64,000 nt of DNA from Chiridota heheva (taxonomy: Eukaryota > Echinodermata > Holothuroidea > Apodida > Chiridotidae): contig JAIGNY010004469.1 of NCBI GenBank assembly GCA_020152595.1, positions 180,157-244,156 on the forward strand. The letters are read 5' to 3'. Of the stretch, positions 10,080 to 22,639 are shown in pieces. The notes under the pieces are model-generated. The model searched no databases and was not told where the DNA came from. It saw nothing but the letters and a program-made list of their open reading frames with translations. Both the position numbers and the translations under genes were made by a program. How positions within the stretch are numbered: the first letter of the stretch is position 1; the number at the start of each line of letters is the position of its first letter.

Positions 10080-12900
10080 CTATTTAAGGTGAGATTTCAA
10101 AAATATTATGGACTTCGCCGTTAGTCATTGATGATTAAGTGTACAAGCTGCAAATTATGTGTACAGTACAGTTAGTGTTGATTTGTGTACAAAACAGTCC
10201 CAAGTTAGTTGTTATGAACAGAATCACAGGGATTTTCCACCCATTGGGATTTCAATATTGATGAGTATTGTACTTAATATTAGAATTCCTAAAAGGCATG
10301 ACCACCAGACTTACGAATTTGAAAAATAATGTTGAGAAATAAATCAGTATTTTTTAATTTAATTTTGCCCGTAACTTCTCCGAAAGTATTGCAAGAGTAG
10401 GCCAACACTGCACTGTGTGTTGTTCTTGCTCGTTTGGAAATACTGAAGGTTAAAAAATAGAACACTTTCGGCCTATTACGTACATGCTCAAGTCACTGCA
10501 AGACTTGCATATTCTTACAATGGAGTAAATTTTGTTAATATACGGACGTGATTAGCGTTGACAAATATATTGACCCCTGTAACAAATGGATGTGTCTGAA
10601 TTGAAAAAAAGTGTAGATTAATTAGAGTTGAATCAACTTTCAACGCAAGTTGCAAACTTGTGTTAACAAACAGAATTTGTCAGAGATTCTATGAGGTGTC
10701 ATCGGGTGATTAGTTTAATCTTATTAGAGATCAGGTGTATATTTATGTTTTAATGTTTCAAACGGACGCCCCTTTGTAATGTGGGAAATTCTTTGGTGTA
10801 CAATTCCATGGTACTGTAAGTTATATTTCATATTTGCTACTTTTGGGTAGTCACCTGTAAAAATACCGGTACTTCAGTATTACCTAACGGTGCTCATGTT
10901 CACCAGTACAAGTGCAACGTTAGTTCCAAACTTGCAATCTTACAATATTATATTCATTTCTTGCTTTAATTTTTATACGTAGTTCTTTGAAGTTGTTTTA
11001 GTACTTAAACAAACAAAGTAAGAGATCCGTTATGCTTGTTTTAGCAAAAAAGTTGTTCCGAGTCAGACCATCAAAATTTCTGTCACTTGTAATTGTTTAT
11101 CTTGACGTCAGATTACTTCTACAGTTGTCGCACAGCTGATTGGCTAACAACTCATGCACATTTAAACAAATTCAAGAAACAAGTCAACATTTTTCTCAAA
11201 CTATGACCTCATGAATAATCAACAAAATTTACTCTTAAAGTAATGGCTGAATAGTTGTTGGCTCGCGAACAAATGACTTACAGAAAATAGATCAATTCTA
11301 CTTTTAATATTTTGGTAAAGAATATTCTCAGGGAAGCTGTATAAAGTTGTGTAAAGTTCCCAGAATTTTTTTTATGTTGGATGTATATTAGCGTTCATAG
11401 GAAAAACCATAACCCTCGTGCAGCCACAGATCACAAAACAACAACAATCACACAAACGTCAGCATACAGAAACTGGTTAAAGTGAACGAATTTACAGCCA
11501 AACGATGGTAAATGGTTCTATAAGTATCCTAACGTTAGGCCTATACTGAAGTAGTAAGATAATATCTGACTGTAGTATACACTATAGCCACTACATGGCT
11601 GCTATACAGTCAGAAAACACAATAAACCTTTTAACTTTGAAACTTGAAACTGCTGCATTGGCGTATCATAGAAATGTAGATGAATTTTGACTATGTACTA
11701 AAAAATCTAGGCCTTTCCGCGACGATCGCAAGTCAACTTTTCACAATGCCTTTTATCGTCATGGATATCTTTTACGTGATACAAAATAAATCAATATAAG
11801 CAATGACTCTATAATGAGATGTTCACTTACGTTTTGTGCATGAGTTTGTTAAAGAAAACTAAAGAATTGCATTTTGTATAAGTCTTCACTAATGACTTAG
11901 TTTCAAACAGAGTCTGGATGGATATATCTAATTAGTTGAAAAGTTGTCAAACAATAGAGCAACAGTGAAATCAACATGCGTATAGCATTAAATCGAGCAC
12001 TGCAAGCATTTACTGACAAACATTTTTAAAATAGCAGTGCCAGCGCACTTGGGATTTGCGAAGTAATCAGAATGTAATTTCTTCCATAATTTAGATGTTT
12101 TTTTACGTACAAAATGTTCATTTCATTTGTTACTTACTTTGAAAGATACTTTAAAGTTTCAAGACATTAATGAAATCAATCAAGATCGTAGCTCGTAAGT
12201 ACTTTTGTCAGTTTTAAGAAAGATTTTCATTTCATGATTGTTTTTTGTTGTGGTCTGAATGGTTTTCAACGTTACGAGTGTATTATGCGTTGTCTCACTC
12301 AGTATGCAAGTATTACCTTGCAAGTAGGCCTAGTGCCCTAACGGTTATACTGAGTAAGGTGTTCATCTTAACTAATATTGAAGACTCCAGTAATAGTTGA
12401 AGACTCCAGAGTCCAGTAAAAACCTGACCTTTAAGTCCAGTAAAACTAAAAGTTCAAACCTAACCTTAAAGAAACGACACAAAAGGTAGACTAATACGGC
12501 TCAGTCAATTATACCCACAGAGAAAAATCAAACAGACTGCTAAATAATAGGGCCTAACTTAGGCTATATTAACAAAAACATTAAAGATTTTCCTTTACTG
12601 ACTTAAGCCTAAGAATAAGCTTTTAAGTTCTAACACTAACGTTAGGTAGGCCCTAGGCCTAGGCCTATGTTAATGTTATTAACGTTAGGCTACAGTGATG
12701 TTTACATTCAACAATTCTGCCGGGAAGGGAAATGGGATATAATTTGAACTTTCATATTACTTTGCAAAGAAAAATTAGATAGGCCTAGGAGAAATAAAAA
12801 ACTATATACAGAGTACATTATACAATCTTGGGTGTGCTTATAATTGAATAAAACAGGGCGATTGACAAAGCATACCTTCCTGGGTTATTGGATCTACGTT
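10080..12900. other. Unique-looking AT-rich stretch, no gene called
   Basis: No tandem repeat, terminal repeat or reverse transcriptase trace was seen. Motifs such as CCTAACGTTAGGCCTA (near 11530 and 12640-12690) recur here as elsewhere in the window. It could be intron or intergenic DNA. Confidence 0.45.
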
Positions 12901-12906
12901 GTTTTC

Positions 12907-13125
12907 TCATCGTATTCGTATTAACCGGCATGTGAAAGAAATTTTAGATCCAACTAGGCCTAGGCTACTTCGAATCAAATGATATTTCTGTGTAAGTTCA
13001 GGTTCGATTCCTATGATCGAACCCTCATTTCGTTCTTCAAGTAATCGAAAATCCAGTATGATCTTCTTCTTGAATAATTCCAACTCTACTTCAGATAATT
13101 TGAAGTGGGTTTTACCTTTGATCAC
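12907..13125 (-). CDS. Weak candidate coding exon, unknown
   Basis: A 72-codon minus-strand frame from an ATG at 13125. It is relatively polar and regular (begins MIKGKTHFKLSEVELELF, rich in Lys and Glu with a hydrophobic stretch) and lies in non-repetitive DNA. I do not recognise the protein. There is no signal peptide, zinc motif or strong splice evidence, and a plus-strand frame overlaps it. It may be chance. Comparison with transcripts or a related genome would decide. Confidence 0.15.
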   Translation of the reverse strand: MIKGKTHFKLSEVELELFKKKIILDFRLLEERNEGSIIGIEPELTQKYHLIRSSLGLVGSKISFTCRLIRIR

Positions 13126-13129
13126 TTAC

Positions 13130-14800
13130 TTTTCGCGGCGTTTGGAAACCACGACTATCAATTTTGTACATACAGACGGCGGAAGAATATTGAGTTTTTC
13201 TTTCACAAATCCAAAACACAACATCCCTTCAAAAATGAACCAACAGGACACCGTCAGTGATTTATGTAATTCGCAATTGTATGCTTTTATTCAATTAACT
13301 TAAATTATATATGAAATTAAATTAAAACGGTTCGTTTATACAATGTACATGTTCAAGGCGTGTTTGTTTTGGTGTTATATTATTTTGCTCAGCGATACGT
13401 TGTTTCCTTATAATATTAAACGATTGCATGCGTGCACTGTGTAGTACAGTGCAACTGCAAGGTCAATATCGGAGATCCTTTGCGTGGCATGCAATTGTAC
13501 GTCAGTCAGTCAGTTGTTTGTGAAGTATATAGGCCTATGTGCTTTTGCCTATGAATGTGGTGACACAAAAGTTGTGTTTATTAACCATGTCAACAAAGTA
13601 GTTGTCAGTCAGCCAGAAATAACTTAGTTATTTATAGGTAATTTCATATCAAATAGCAAGTATCAAACAGTGAAACTGTTGAATAGTTTATTAATCTTTG
13701 TCTTGCATTGTTCACACAGCTGTCAAGTAGCCCGAAAAACCCATTAGCAGAGCCCGTAGGGGCGGGCGTATAGGCATCTGGGGCGAACCTGCGAAGGAGC
13801 ATTCCCTTCCCTTTTGAGATGTGCAGCATACAGTATGTGCAGTCAATACACTGGATATATTTGGGGAAAACGACCCCAAAAAAGCACGTTAATGACGTAT
13901 AAATGCTCAACACATTGGTAAAAAGAATGTTGAATATTTTGCCAATTTTATTATTTTACATTCAGGTTTCATTTATTGATCAAAGTTATTTTTTAACTGT
14001 TGAAATTGTCCTTAAAAAAAGAAATCGAAAATGAAATTACATTCACCCTGGGAAACTAGGTCCTTCGAGAACGAACCGTCTTACCCATGACCGCACGGGA
14101 CCCTCAGAGGGCGGTGACTTTTTGCCCGACTTAAAAACTATTACAAAGCCGGAAAATCCCAATGAATCTGTGAATAAACAATTAAGTTTCAGTTATGGCT
14201 TCATGATCAGTTTTTGGCTTGGGGGAAGGTGTGAGGCGAGGACCTTTTTCAGGGAGGGGGACGGGGAAAGACCCGCAAAATTTCCCGGTTACAAGCGTGA
14301 AAGTTGCACTAACTTATGTTTCTGTCAATGTTCCAAACAAATTACCGGTACATTTTCTTCCATTTTCGGGTCAAATTTCTTCCATTTTCGGACAGGTTTT
14401 TTTTTTTTTTTTTTTTTCTTCGGGTAATTTTCTTTAATTCTCAGGAAATCTGGCTGTTATTTCGATTTCACTGATTTAAAAAGTACATCTGACATTTTGC
14501 ATCTTTGCCTGACCGTCACTGACTCATGGAAACATATTTATCCATTGTCAAATCATAATTAAATAATATAATAAAATTGCCCAACTGTCTCCCTCAAGCA
14601 TATAGATAATAATCTTTGATACCTAATAAAGAAAACAGAAGAAAGAGGGAAATTTGAGCAAGAAATAAATTATAGATTCCTTTAGGCTTTAATCTAAAAG
14701 CAGAAGAGTTATAAACAGCATATAGAGCTGCATAGCTCTTAGCAGCTTAGCAAGAGCATCTGCAACTGAAGTGCTGATTTAACTTTCTTAAGAGTAAAAA
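13130..14800. other. No gene recognised; poly-T and TTCGGG tract
   Basis: A poly-T run of about 21 bases at 14397-14417 is preceded by two CCATTTTCGG units. The GC-richer patch at 13740-13790 is not a recognisable gene. Confidence 0.45.
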
Positions 14801-15665
14801 ATGCAGCACCTTTGAAGTGTTAAATCTTACAAGTGTTGTGTCAACCCTTACGAAATGTTAAATAAAATTGTTTAACTCGTTTTAGTGTTGTACTTCAACA
14901 CTTGCAAGTGTTGTATTCAACCCTTACGAAGGATTATATAAAATTTCAAATGGTTTTACGCGAATTCCAATCGATGTTACGGACTTTATTTAAAGGTTCA
15001 CATACGTCCTTTAAATATGTGACATTGGTGAAGCAGCTTTATGAAGCACTTCCATTTGCCCAAACTTACCAACCAGTCACATTTAAATGAGACGTAAAAC
15101 AGGATACGAGCTTCTTTATATCCATTTATTTTTAAGTCACATCAGGAAAGAAAAACAAATCCGAAAAAAATTTGAATCAAAATATTTAGGACTAAAACCA
15201 CAAGGATTAAGTGAATACATGCTAGACTGATATGAATTTTCAAAAGAGAAATATCAATGCAGTTATTAATCAATATTTCTGCATGAACATTTTTTGGTGT
15301 CAAATAATGTGACTCCGGCTGTCAATTAACGTGACTTCGCCCATCAATCAATGTGACTCCAGCGTGACGCTGACAAGTGTTACAATTTAACCATCAAACA
15401 CCTGGGAGTGTTACACAAAGTAACTCCTAACTGCAGAATCTGAATCTGAATCGGTTAAGTCGGCAAAAATCCTTCAAGAGGACATGAACGCCAACCGAGA
15501 AGTGTTATCTGACTCTGATTTTGAACACCTATTCAGGTGATAATTGAGCACTTGATTTTTGGCGCATGACACTCACAAGTATTACAACTCAGCCATCCAA
15601 CTTATAACTTTATCTGTAACACCGACCGTATAGTGTTGTTATAACTCTTGGGAGTTTTACGTCCG
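14800..15665. repeat. Degenerate AAGTGTT/AACACTT repeat region with a LINE 3' tail
   Basis: Variants of CAAGTGTTGTATTCAACCC and CAAGTGTTACAATTTAACC recur at about 14825, 14880, 14905, 15375 and 15575 with some inverted versions, suggesting an old repeat. Inside it, 15433-15502 (GCAGAATCTGAATCTGAATC through GGACATGAACGCCAACCGAG) matches 20907-20976, which is the 3' end of the minus-strand LINE described there. This stretch is therefore a LINE 3'-end fragment, minus orientation. Confidence 0.5.
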
Positions 15666-16500
15666 TAAATACCGTATCTTAATATACTTCGCATATGATC
15701 GGTATGGTCCGTTCGGTACCTGTAAGACCCGAAAAATTTCGATGCAGGTTTTTTTATTTTTTTTTTATAATTAGATCATTGGTCAAGCATGTCCATTTTA
15801 TGTGAAAGAGGACTTCAAAAGCGTTCAAAACGCTTATTCCGTTAATTATATATTCACTGGGTTTAAAGCTCTGTCATGTGACTGGTGTAGTCAGACTATG
15901 GAAAGCTGGCGTTTAAATTCCTCACATTCTTAACAATTGTTAATGTATTCTAAAAGAAATTGTATTTAACATTTTCACTATTTAAATTATTTTCTGCGAA
16001 CTTTTTTTCAGGTGGTATATTATAAATACCATTCCTAGATTCAGTTTTTCTACTTTTTTGACATATCCCATGGTTTTAGGCCACAAAATTGCATGGCAAA
16101 ATATGATAGAACTTACATCAAGACTTTGAGGAATCTGGAGGCTTGCTTGACTGCTTGGCCCCTTAACTAATCCTTTAAGCAAATCTCCGGGGGCAAAGTA
16201 TCTTATTTTATTTTCCCACACAAAATGTATGTCCAAAAACTATATGTAAAGGGGTGTCAAAATTATTGGAAATTTTGGTAAAATTTGGCAAGGCTTACAG
16301 AAAATTACCTAAATTATTGGAGAAAAACAATTCCCCAAAAATGAAGCAAATTTTATACAAATTAAGAAAAGTTCCCGAAAATTTAAGATTTGTGGAAGAA
16401 AAGATGTAATGTGAAGTTTAGGGAATCTGACTCCTCAAAATTAATTTGTTAGCCCTTCAAAATTATTGGGGAGCCTTGGTCCCCCTTACCCCCAGTTCCT

Positions 16501-16698
16501 ACATCACTGCTAATGTGTGTTGTAAACGTAGCAGAACATAGCACAGTGTAGATTTAAGTTCACATAAAAATGATCACAAAACAGTTGAATGCAAAGATTA
16601 CATCACTGCTAATGTGTGTTGTAAACGTGGCAGAACATAGCACAGTGTAGATTAAAGTTCACATAAAAATGATCACAAAACAGTTGAATGCAAAGATT
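16501..16698 (+). repeat. 99-bp tandem duplication
   Basis: 16501-16599 and 16600-16698 are nearly identical, starting ACATCACTGCTAATGTGTG and ending GAATGCAAAGATT, with about two substitutions. The high identity indicates a recent local duplication. Neither copy has a coding signal. Confidence 0.95.
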
Positions 16699-17107
16699 TA
16701 ATTTATTCTGATAAAATTGTCCCTATTTATGTTCTAGAAAAGTTTAGACTGTTTGCAAGTTTAAGATTTCAACAATACAAGGATGAAAAATAATGAGTAT
16801 CAATATTGATTTACTCATTAAATCCATCTATCAAATCTTCGCAAAACTTCGAAATTACCAAGCACATAGAACATTAGAACAAACAAGTTTGGATATCGCA
16901 GGCTACAGGGCTAGTAGTTTTGAGAAAATAGACGAAAAGGATCCAGGTTAGCCAGACAAAAAAATTGTAATTTTTGTTCTTCTTCTATTCTTCGGGGCAG
17001 AAAGATGGCTATAGTTTCAATGCTAAAAAATGCCCTGGATTCGTATCCCTCCGAATGGGTTTGGATCTTGCATGTCTTGGTGATACTTTTTGTTTTATGA
17101 TATATAG

Positions 17108-18024
<917 letters not shown>

Positions 18025-18600
18025 TCTTGAAACATTGGGAGGCAACTCAGCAAGTGATAGGACAAAGCGTTTTTGAGGGAAAAGGGAATTTTACTCTGCA
18101 AATTTATGAGAGAACCTGCAAAAACAGGAAAAATCCAAAATAGTTAGAAATCTCCTAATCTATATGGTAAGTTATTTAGTCTATACGTTTAGCTTGGTAT
18201 AATACATGTTATGCTAACATAACAAGAGTTGTATTTTTTTTAAATCTTGACATGCATGGGTATCATCCCGGCTATCATCACCGATCACAATTTTGCAATT
18301 CTCTTTATAGATTATATATCTTCAAAGTCTCAAAAAAGATATAAGCAGAAAATAATGCATTTGACTTAGATTATCAAAAGACGCATGTATTATCATCACC
18401 TCAGCGCATCAGTATGTGTGTATAGGCTTATGAGGGGCAGAGCGATACCTTAAAACTATACCTCCCCAATTAAAATGGCACACCTCTATACAAGCGGATA
18501 AGTGGCGTATACTTGTTTGCAGTCCAAGCTATATCCCCTACCCCCTCTCCGTCGCCCTCCTCCCCTCCCCACCCCCGTTACCGGAAATTTTAAGGGAAAG
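18025..18600. other. No feature recognised
   Basis: Sequence between the TA tract and a degenerate repeat. The end is C-rich (CCCCTACCCCCTCTCC-like, 18533-18580). Confidence 0.5.
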
Positions 18601-19050
18601 TCGGTAATTTTAACAGTTTAAGGAACATCTTTCGATATTTTGAGCAAAACCTTCGAAAATATTGAGAAAGTCAGATATTTTGAGGAAATAGAACTTGATA
18701 TTTTTAGCAAAACCTTCAAATATTTTGAGGAAAAAGTCGGATATTTTGGGGAAAAACTTTCGATATTTTGAGTAAAATCTTCGAAAATATTGAGAAAGTC
18801 AGATATTCTGAGGAAAAATATTTTCAACTGTTCAAAAAATACTTGGGAACTTTTGAGGAAAAAGTCGGATATTTTTGGAACATTTTCTTCCATTTTTGGT
18901 AACATTATTTCATTTTCGGGCAGTTATTTTCGATTTGCAGGAAATTTCCTCTAATTATTGAGAAAATTTCCCAAATTTCGGAAAGTTTTCTTCAATTTTG
19001 GGGATTATTTTTTTCTGTCAACGTTTGGGAAATATTACCACATTTTATCA
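18601..19050 (+). repeat. Degenerate GATATTTTGAGGAAAA repeat
   Basis: Short units around TCGATATTTTGAGCAAAACC and AAAATATTGAGAAAGTCAGA recur. A higher-order period of 128 bp is visible (TTCGATATTTTGAG at 18631 and 18759). After about 18890 the pattern shifts to TTTTCGG / AAATTTCC units. The minus-strand frame across 18618-18905 is a repeat artefact. Confidence 0.75.
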
Positions 19051-19654
19051 AAATTCCCAATTTTACCTCCCAACCGCGCAAAGAGCATGCAAGCAACTGG
19101 GAAGGTGAAAGCATCTCGGGAAAGGAAACTGTCAAGCCTCCGCCGCCCTCGCTTCCCGTACGCCTTCTTCCCCTATCAACCAACCTAACAACAGATCAAT
19201 TGGCCCACCATTGAAAATTCTTCTGCCTGCATGTCTCACTATACCCCTCTAAATGGGTTTAAGTGAGATCATTTTAGACCCACAAAAGGGTTCAAACGCA
19301 CCAGCTTCCAGGGGATTCACCCCTGAACCTCTATACCAGGGTCTTTAAGCAGGCCCCAGGAACTGGATCCCACGCCGGAAATCTCGCACCTTGCGTTCGG
19401 ATAGCACTAACGCGCTATAAACTTTCAGCAAATGCTAATGCAGCCCTCTCTCCCCAGTATCAAATACCTTCCGACGGCACTGGATTAAACGGGGCAAAGA
19501 GCAGAAGAGCGGGGCAGCTTTGTCTCATGCATGTGCATAGATCGAAAAAATATGTCGCCATTACAACATTTTCTGTGGGTAGCGATCTGGTGGGGAGAGG
19601 GGTAGCGCCACCACTGCATACAGCGTTAACTGTCCGTTAAATGTTGGTATTAAT

Positions 19655-19827
19655 TAAAGATTCATGTTTGAGGCAGAGTGTTTATACGCATATTTAAAGC
19701 ACTGGGCAAAGGACTTTGGTTCGAAAGGAATGGCCGGACTGTAGGAAGGCCCATTTGTGAGTGCAAAGTCCTTTGAACAGTGCATTAAATGCGTATATAA
19801 ACACAATGACAAAACATTGATCTTTTT
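19655..19827. mobile_element. Foldback MITE, about 170 bp
   Basis: Long inverted arms (about 19655-19718 and 19764-19827) pair GTGTTTATACGCATATTTAA and CAAAGGACTTTG with CAAAGTCCTTTG and GCGTATATAAACAC. The short GC-richer loop contains GGAATGGCCGG. The structure would form a strong hairpin. No target duplication could be fixed, so the superfamily is open. Confidence 0.65.
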
Positions 19828-19954
19828 ATAAAATTTCCGTGTTAGATTGTGTAAAATGCAAAATGAAAATGAAAACGAGACAAGTTTACATATATATGTT
19901 TGCTTGATTAAAAAAAATCACCTGTTGTAAAAAATAGAATAGACTATTAGGGTG

Positions 19955-20020
19955 TTTTAGGTGACGTCATGAGGTCATGTGTCTATGTTTACATCGCCAT
20001 TTTGTCGGGCGAGAACGATT
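19955..20020 (+). promoter_or_regulatory. THAP-copy promoter with CRE and YY1-like sites
   Basis: A perfect cAMP-response palindrome TGACGTCA lies at 19962-19969, and a YY1-like CGCCATTTTGT at about 19995-20005. Both are upstream of the THAP start codon at 20096. The same arrangement is retained upstream of the second THAP fragment (33158-33060, minus), which argues that these sites belonged to the ancestral copy. Function is inferred from motifs only. Confidence 0.5.
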
Positions 20021-20095
20021 GTCTGCTGTACACTTATTTAGACTTACAAACGCTTGCATGTTGTTGTTATATCACATCAATTTTGTAAGATAATT

Positions 20096-20273
20096 ATGCC
20101 GGAATCTTGCTTTGCCGTTGGTTGCACTAATAGACGTGCGCCGAGGAATAAAAAGACGTTTTCTCGATTTCCATTTGATCCTGATCGACGTTCGAAGTAG
20201 GTTTCTGCTGTACGACGCAACGTCTTTCAACCTTCAGTTCACATTAGGATTTGCAGTGAGCACTTTATGCCAG
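20096..20273 (+). pseudogene. THAP-domain first exon with in-frame stop
   Basis: From ATG at 20096 the frame reads MPESCFAVGCTNRR, later FSRFPFDPDRRSK, then a TAG (20198-20200), and continues in the same frame with VRRNVF and ICSEHF. This is a C2CH THAP zinc-finger layout: C5-x4-C10-x42-C53-x2-H56. The stop sits exactly where THAP domains have a conserved Trp after RRxK, so a TGG to TAG change is the likely lesion. The open frame stops shortly after HFMPG at a good splice donor (GGTATGT, G at 20273), which suggests this was exon 1. THAP domains bind DNA in host factors and in P-element-type or related transposases. No downstream exon was found, so the source gene is unknown. Confidence 0.75.
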
Positions 20274-20594
20274 GTATGTAGGCTTTGTCTGCGTATAACC
20301 ATAACGAACAATCAGATGGCGTTCACGTAAAATGTACTCTTCGTATACCCGGTGAATATATAAAATGTTAGGAAAATATGAAGCAAAATTGCCGCTAAAA
20401 TTCGCTGAAGTGGTACTGGTATTTAGGTTAGCAGGCAGTATGTTCGTTGTACGTGTGATGTGACTGAGCTGTGTTAAGACGCGTGAAACGCAACGACGCT
20501 TCCCCGGCAAAATGGCTACCAGATGAGTTAAAGTCACATAATAAATTCCCTCTATTAAATGAAGGTAGGCTATATACATTATCAGGTTATCGGG
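20274..20594. other. No further THAP exon seen
   Basis: The sequence after the predicted donor has no recognisable continuation of the THAP protein. Short frames on both strands look random. Confidence 0.45.
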
Positions 20595-20890
20595 ATTTAA
20601 TGTTATCTACCTACTGTGGTGTAGCGGTTGTCATACCTGTCTACAGACCACGAGGCCCTGGGTTCAAGCCTGGGTTGGGTAGACACGCCAGTGTACCACA
20701 ACTGCTTATCAAAAGCCGTGGACATTGACTTGGTTGTCGATGTTATGTCTGTCCGTACGTCGTACCTGTGTTCTCGTCCGGGTCGTATTAAGCGTTTCGT
20801 GATAGCATTGTTACTATCATACCCGAATACGCAGGCGACGACCCCGTCATTGTAATTGTGTCTTTACTCGTCGTCGTCGGAATTTAATGT
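20595..20890 (+). mobile_element. tRNA-derived SINE, full-length copy
   Basis: The body is about 20604-20881. The 5' part resembles a tRNA gene, with an A-box-like TGGTGTAGCGG (20617-20627) and a B-box-like GGTTCAAGCC (20661-20670). The tail is a (TCG)n run (about 20866-20880). Flanking ATTTAATGT direct repeats (20595-20603 and 20882-20890) are a plausible target duplication. It is non-coding and would be transcribed by RNA polymerase III and moved by LINE machinery. Partial copies lie at 23358-23487, 36170-36350 and 57137-57185, all minus. Confidence 0.8.
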
Positions 20891-20906
20891 ACTGGTCATG
20901 ACAATG

Positions 20907-22350
20907 CAGATCTGAATCTGAATAGGTTGTAAGTCTCCAAAATTCCATAGAGGACATGAATGCCAACCGAGCGTAACAAAAATATGAGAGAAAAAAAATC
21001 ATTTGACAAGTTTAGTAAGTTTCAGTTAGCTTTAAAAAAGTTTATTGGTGCATGTACAATCTGACAATGTCTGGCGGTAAAGCATTCGAATCTTTTAGTG
21101 TTTGGGGAAAGAAGGAGTATTTATATACATTCTGTTTAGCATAGGGAATGTGGAAATTCAGATCATGGTAATTTCTTGTATTAAGGCCTAATTCTTGGGT
21201 TTTGGATTAAGTTATCATAAATGGCGACAAAATTGTTATTGATTTTATATAGCATATGTAGACTGGTGTTCATTCATCTTTTTTTTCAAGAGGGGCCAAT
21301 AGGAGTAGTCTGCCATCACAAAACCTGGCTGCTCTCCTTTGAATTGATTCAAGCAGGGAGTTGCCATCAGGAGGCTAAATACCGAAGTGTGTGTGGGGGC
21401 GTCATTCCGCCCCCTCTCCCCTAAAAAAAATTGAGACTCGTCGGTCAAATTCGAGATTAGTCGGTAAATCTGGTATCAGGTCGATAAAAATACCGATTTT
21501 GATTATTAATTTCTTTTTTACAGGAGGCATTTTTCCGTCGGTAAATCTTATACTTCCCCCTCCCACCCCCTTAGTCAAAATGGCTTCACTGGTTGTCATT
21601 GGCAACTTCCTGATTCAAGTTTATACATCGCACTGGCGATAGGCGCCCAGACTGATGATGCATACTCAAATACTGTAACTTTAACTTTATATGCAGTGGT
21701 TTAAAGTCTGTCGTCCGTGGGACAGTTTGAGAGATTACGTCTTAATAGGCCAAGTAAAGAATTTGCTTTGTTGGTTATGTTGTGTATATCTTTATCCCAT
21801 CTGAATTTATTATCAATTAAACACCTATAGTTATAGGTGGGAGTTGACATTTTAGCGGCAGGTTGCACAAGGTATAAATTGGTGATTTATAGCCTTTTCA
21901 AGGCGATATTGAGAGCATGTAGCATTTAGAGGTGAAATTCATTTGCCATTTATTTTACCATTGTTGAAGTTTATTTAGATCATCTTGGATGATTTGTTGG
22001 TCAAATGGGTTATCAGTTGTTCTATTCACAAGGCAATTTTCAGCAAACAGTCTAATCCTGTTTATATTATCAGGATGTCATTGACATATTAAAGGAAAAG
22101 TATAGGACCTATCACAGTACCTTGTGACACGCAGATATAACTTTTTTAGGATTTTAGATATCGCTATCACACACAACGCGCTGAATCATTGATTGATGAT
22201 ACAAACCAAGCCCGTCGACATGTAGATTTTCATCAATGCCATATGCGGAAAGTTTGGATAACAGGCGTTGGTGTGGGACTTAATCAAAGGCTTTTGAGAA
22301 GTCTAATAGTCATAGAGATGGTACTGTTTTGGTCAAATACTCAAAAGAAA
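20907..22350 (-). pseudogene. L2/CR1-like LINE reverse transcriptase remnant
   Basis: Reading the minus strand from about 22350 leftward gives broken reverse transcriptase blocks: LLDFSKAFD followed by a stop then VPHQRLLSKL (22305-22230), a degraded GPILF / RLFA palm region (22110-22050), NITNKANSLLGLLRRNLSNC (21770-21710), FEYASSVWAP (about 21660), and ESIQRRAARF (21350-21320). The 3' end carries a GATTCAGATTCAGAT-type tail (20907-20925). Stops and frameshifts are numerous. A 258-bp MITE (21354-21611) interrupts the coding region. Non-LTR origin is certain from the motifs. Assignment to the L2/CR1 group rests on motif style. Confidence 0.85.
21345..21619. mobile_element. hAT-like MITE inserted in the LINE
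   Basis: The insertion is 21354-21611, bracketed by the direct repeat GATTCAAG (21346-21353 and 21612-21619; TGATTCAAG if 9 bp is counted). The ends are CAGGGAGTTGCCA and TGGCAACTTCCT(G), a near-perfect inverted pair. The LINE reading frame breaks at Leu-Glu-Ser on one side and resumes at Leu-Glu-Ser-Ile-Gln on the other, independently proving the insertion. The 8-bp duplication and CAGGG terminus suggest hAT. Confidence 0.75.
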
Positions 22351-22464
22351 TTATATAATGTAATAAGATATCACTCTCTGGACCCCTCACCATGCCTGTG
22401 CAACCCATGTCTTTACATAAATATTCGTGATACATGATAATTTGCAGTCAGCGTAAACAAGAAT

Positions 22465-22632
22465 CCACCCTCCCCGGCATAAGCTGTTGCCGCAACTTTC
22501 CACCCTCCTGGCATATGCTATTCCCTCAATTTTCCACCCTCACCGACTGAGGCTGTTTCCTCAATTTACCCCGGCATAGGCTGCTCCTCAACTTCCCAGC
22601 CTCCCCGGCTGAGATTGTTCCCTCAACTTTCA
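22465..22632 (+). repeat. About 35-bp minisatellite, roughly 5 copies
   Basis: Degenerate units of CCACCCTCCCCGGCATA plus GCTGTTCCCTCAACTTT begin at 22465, 22500 and 22534, with shorter variants after. Pyrimidine-rich. No coding role. Confidence 0.8.
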
Positions 22633-22639
22633 TCTTCCC

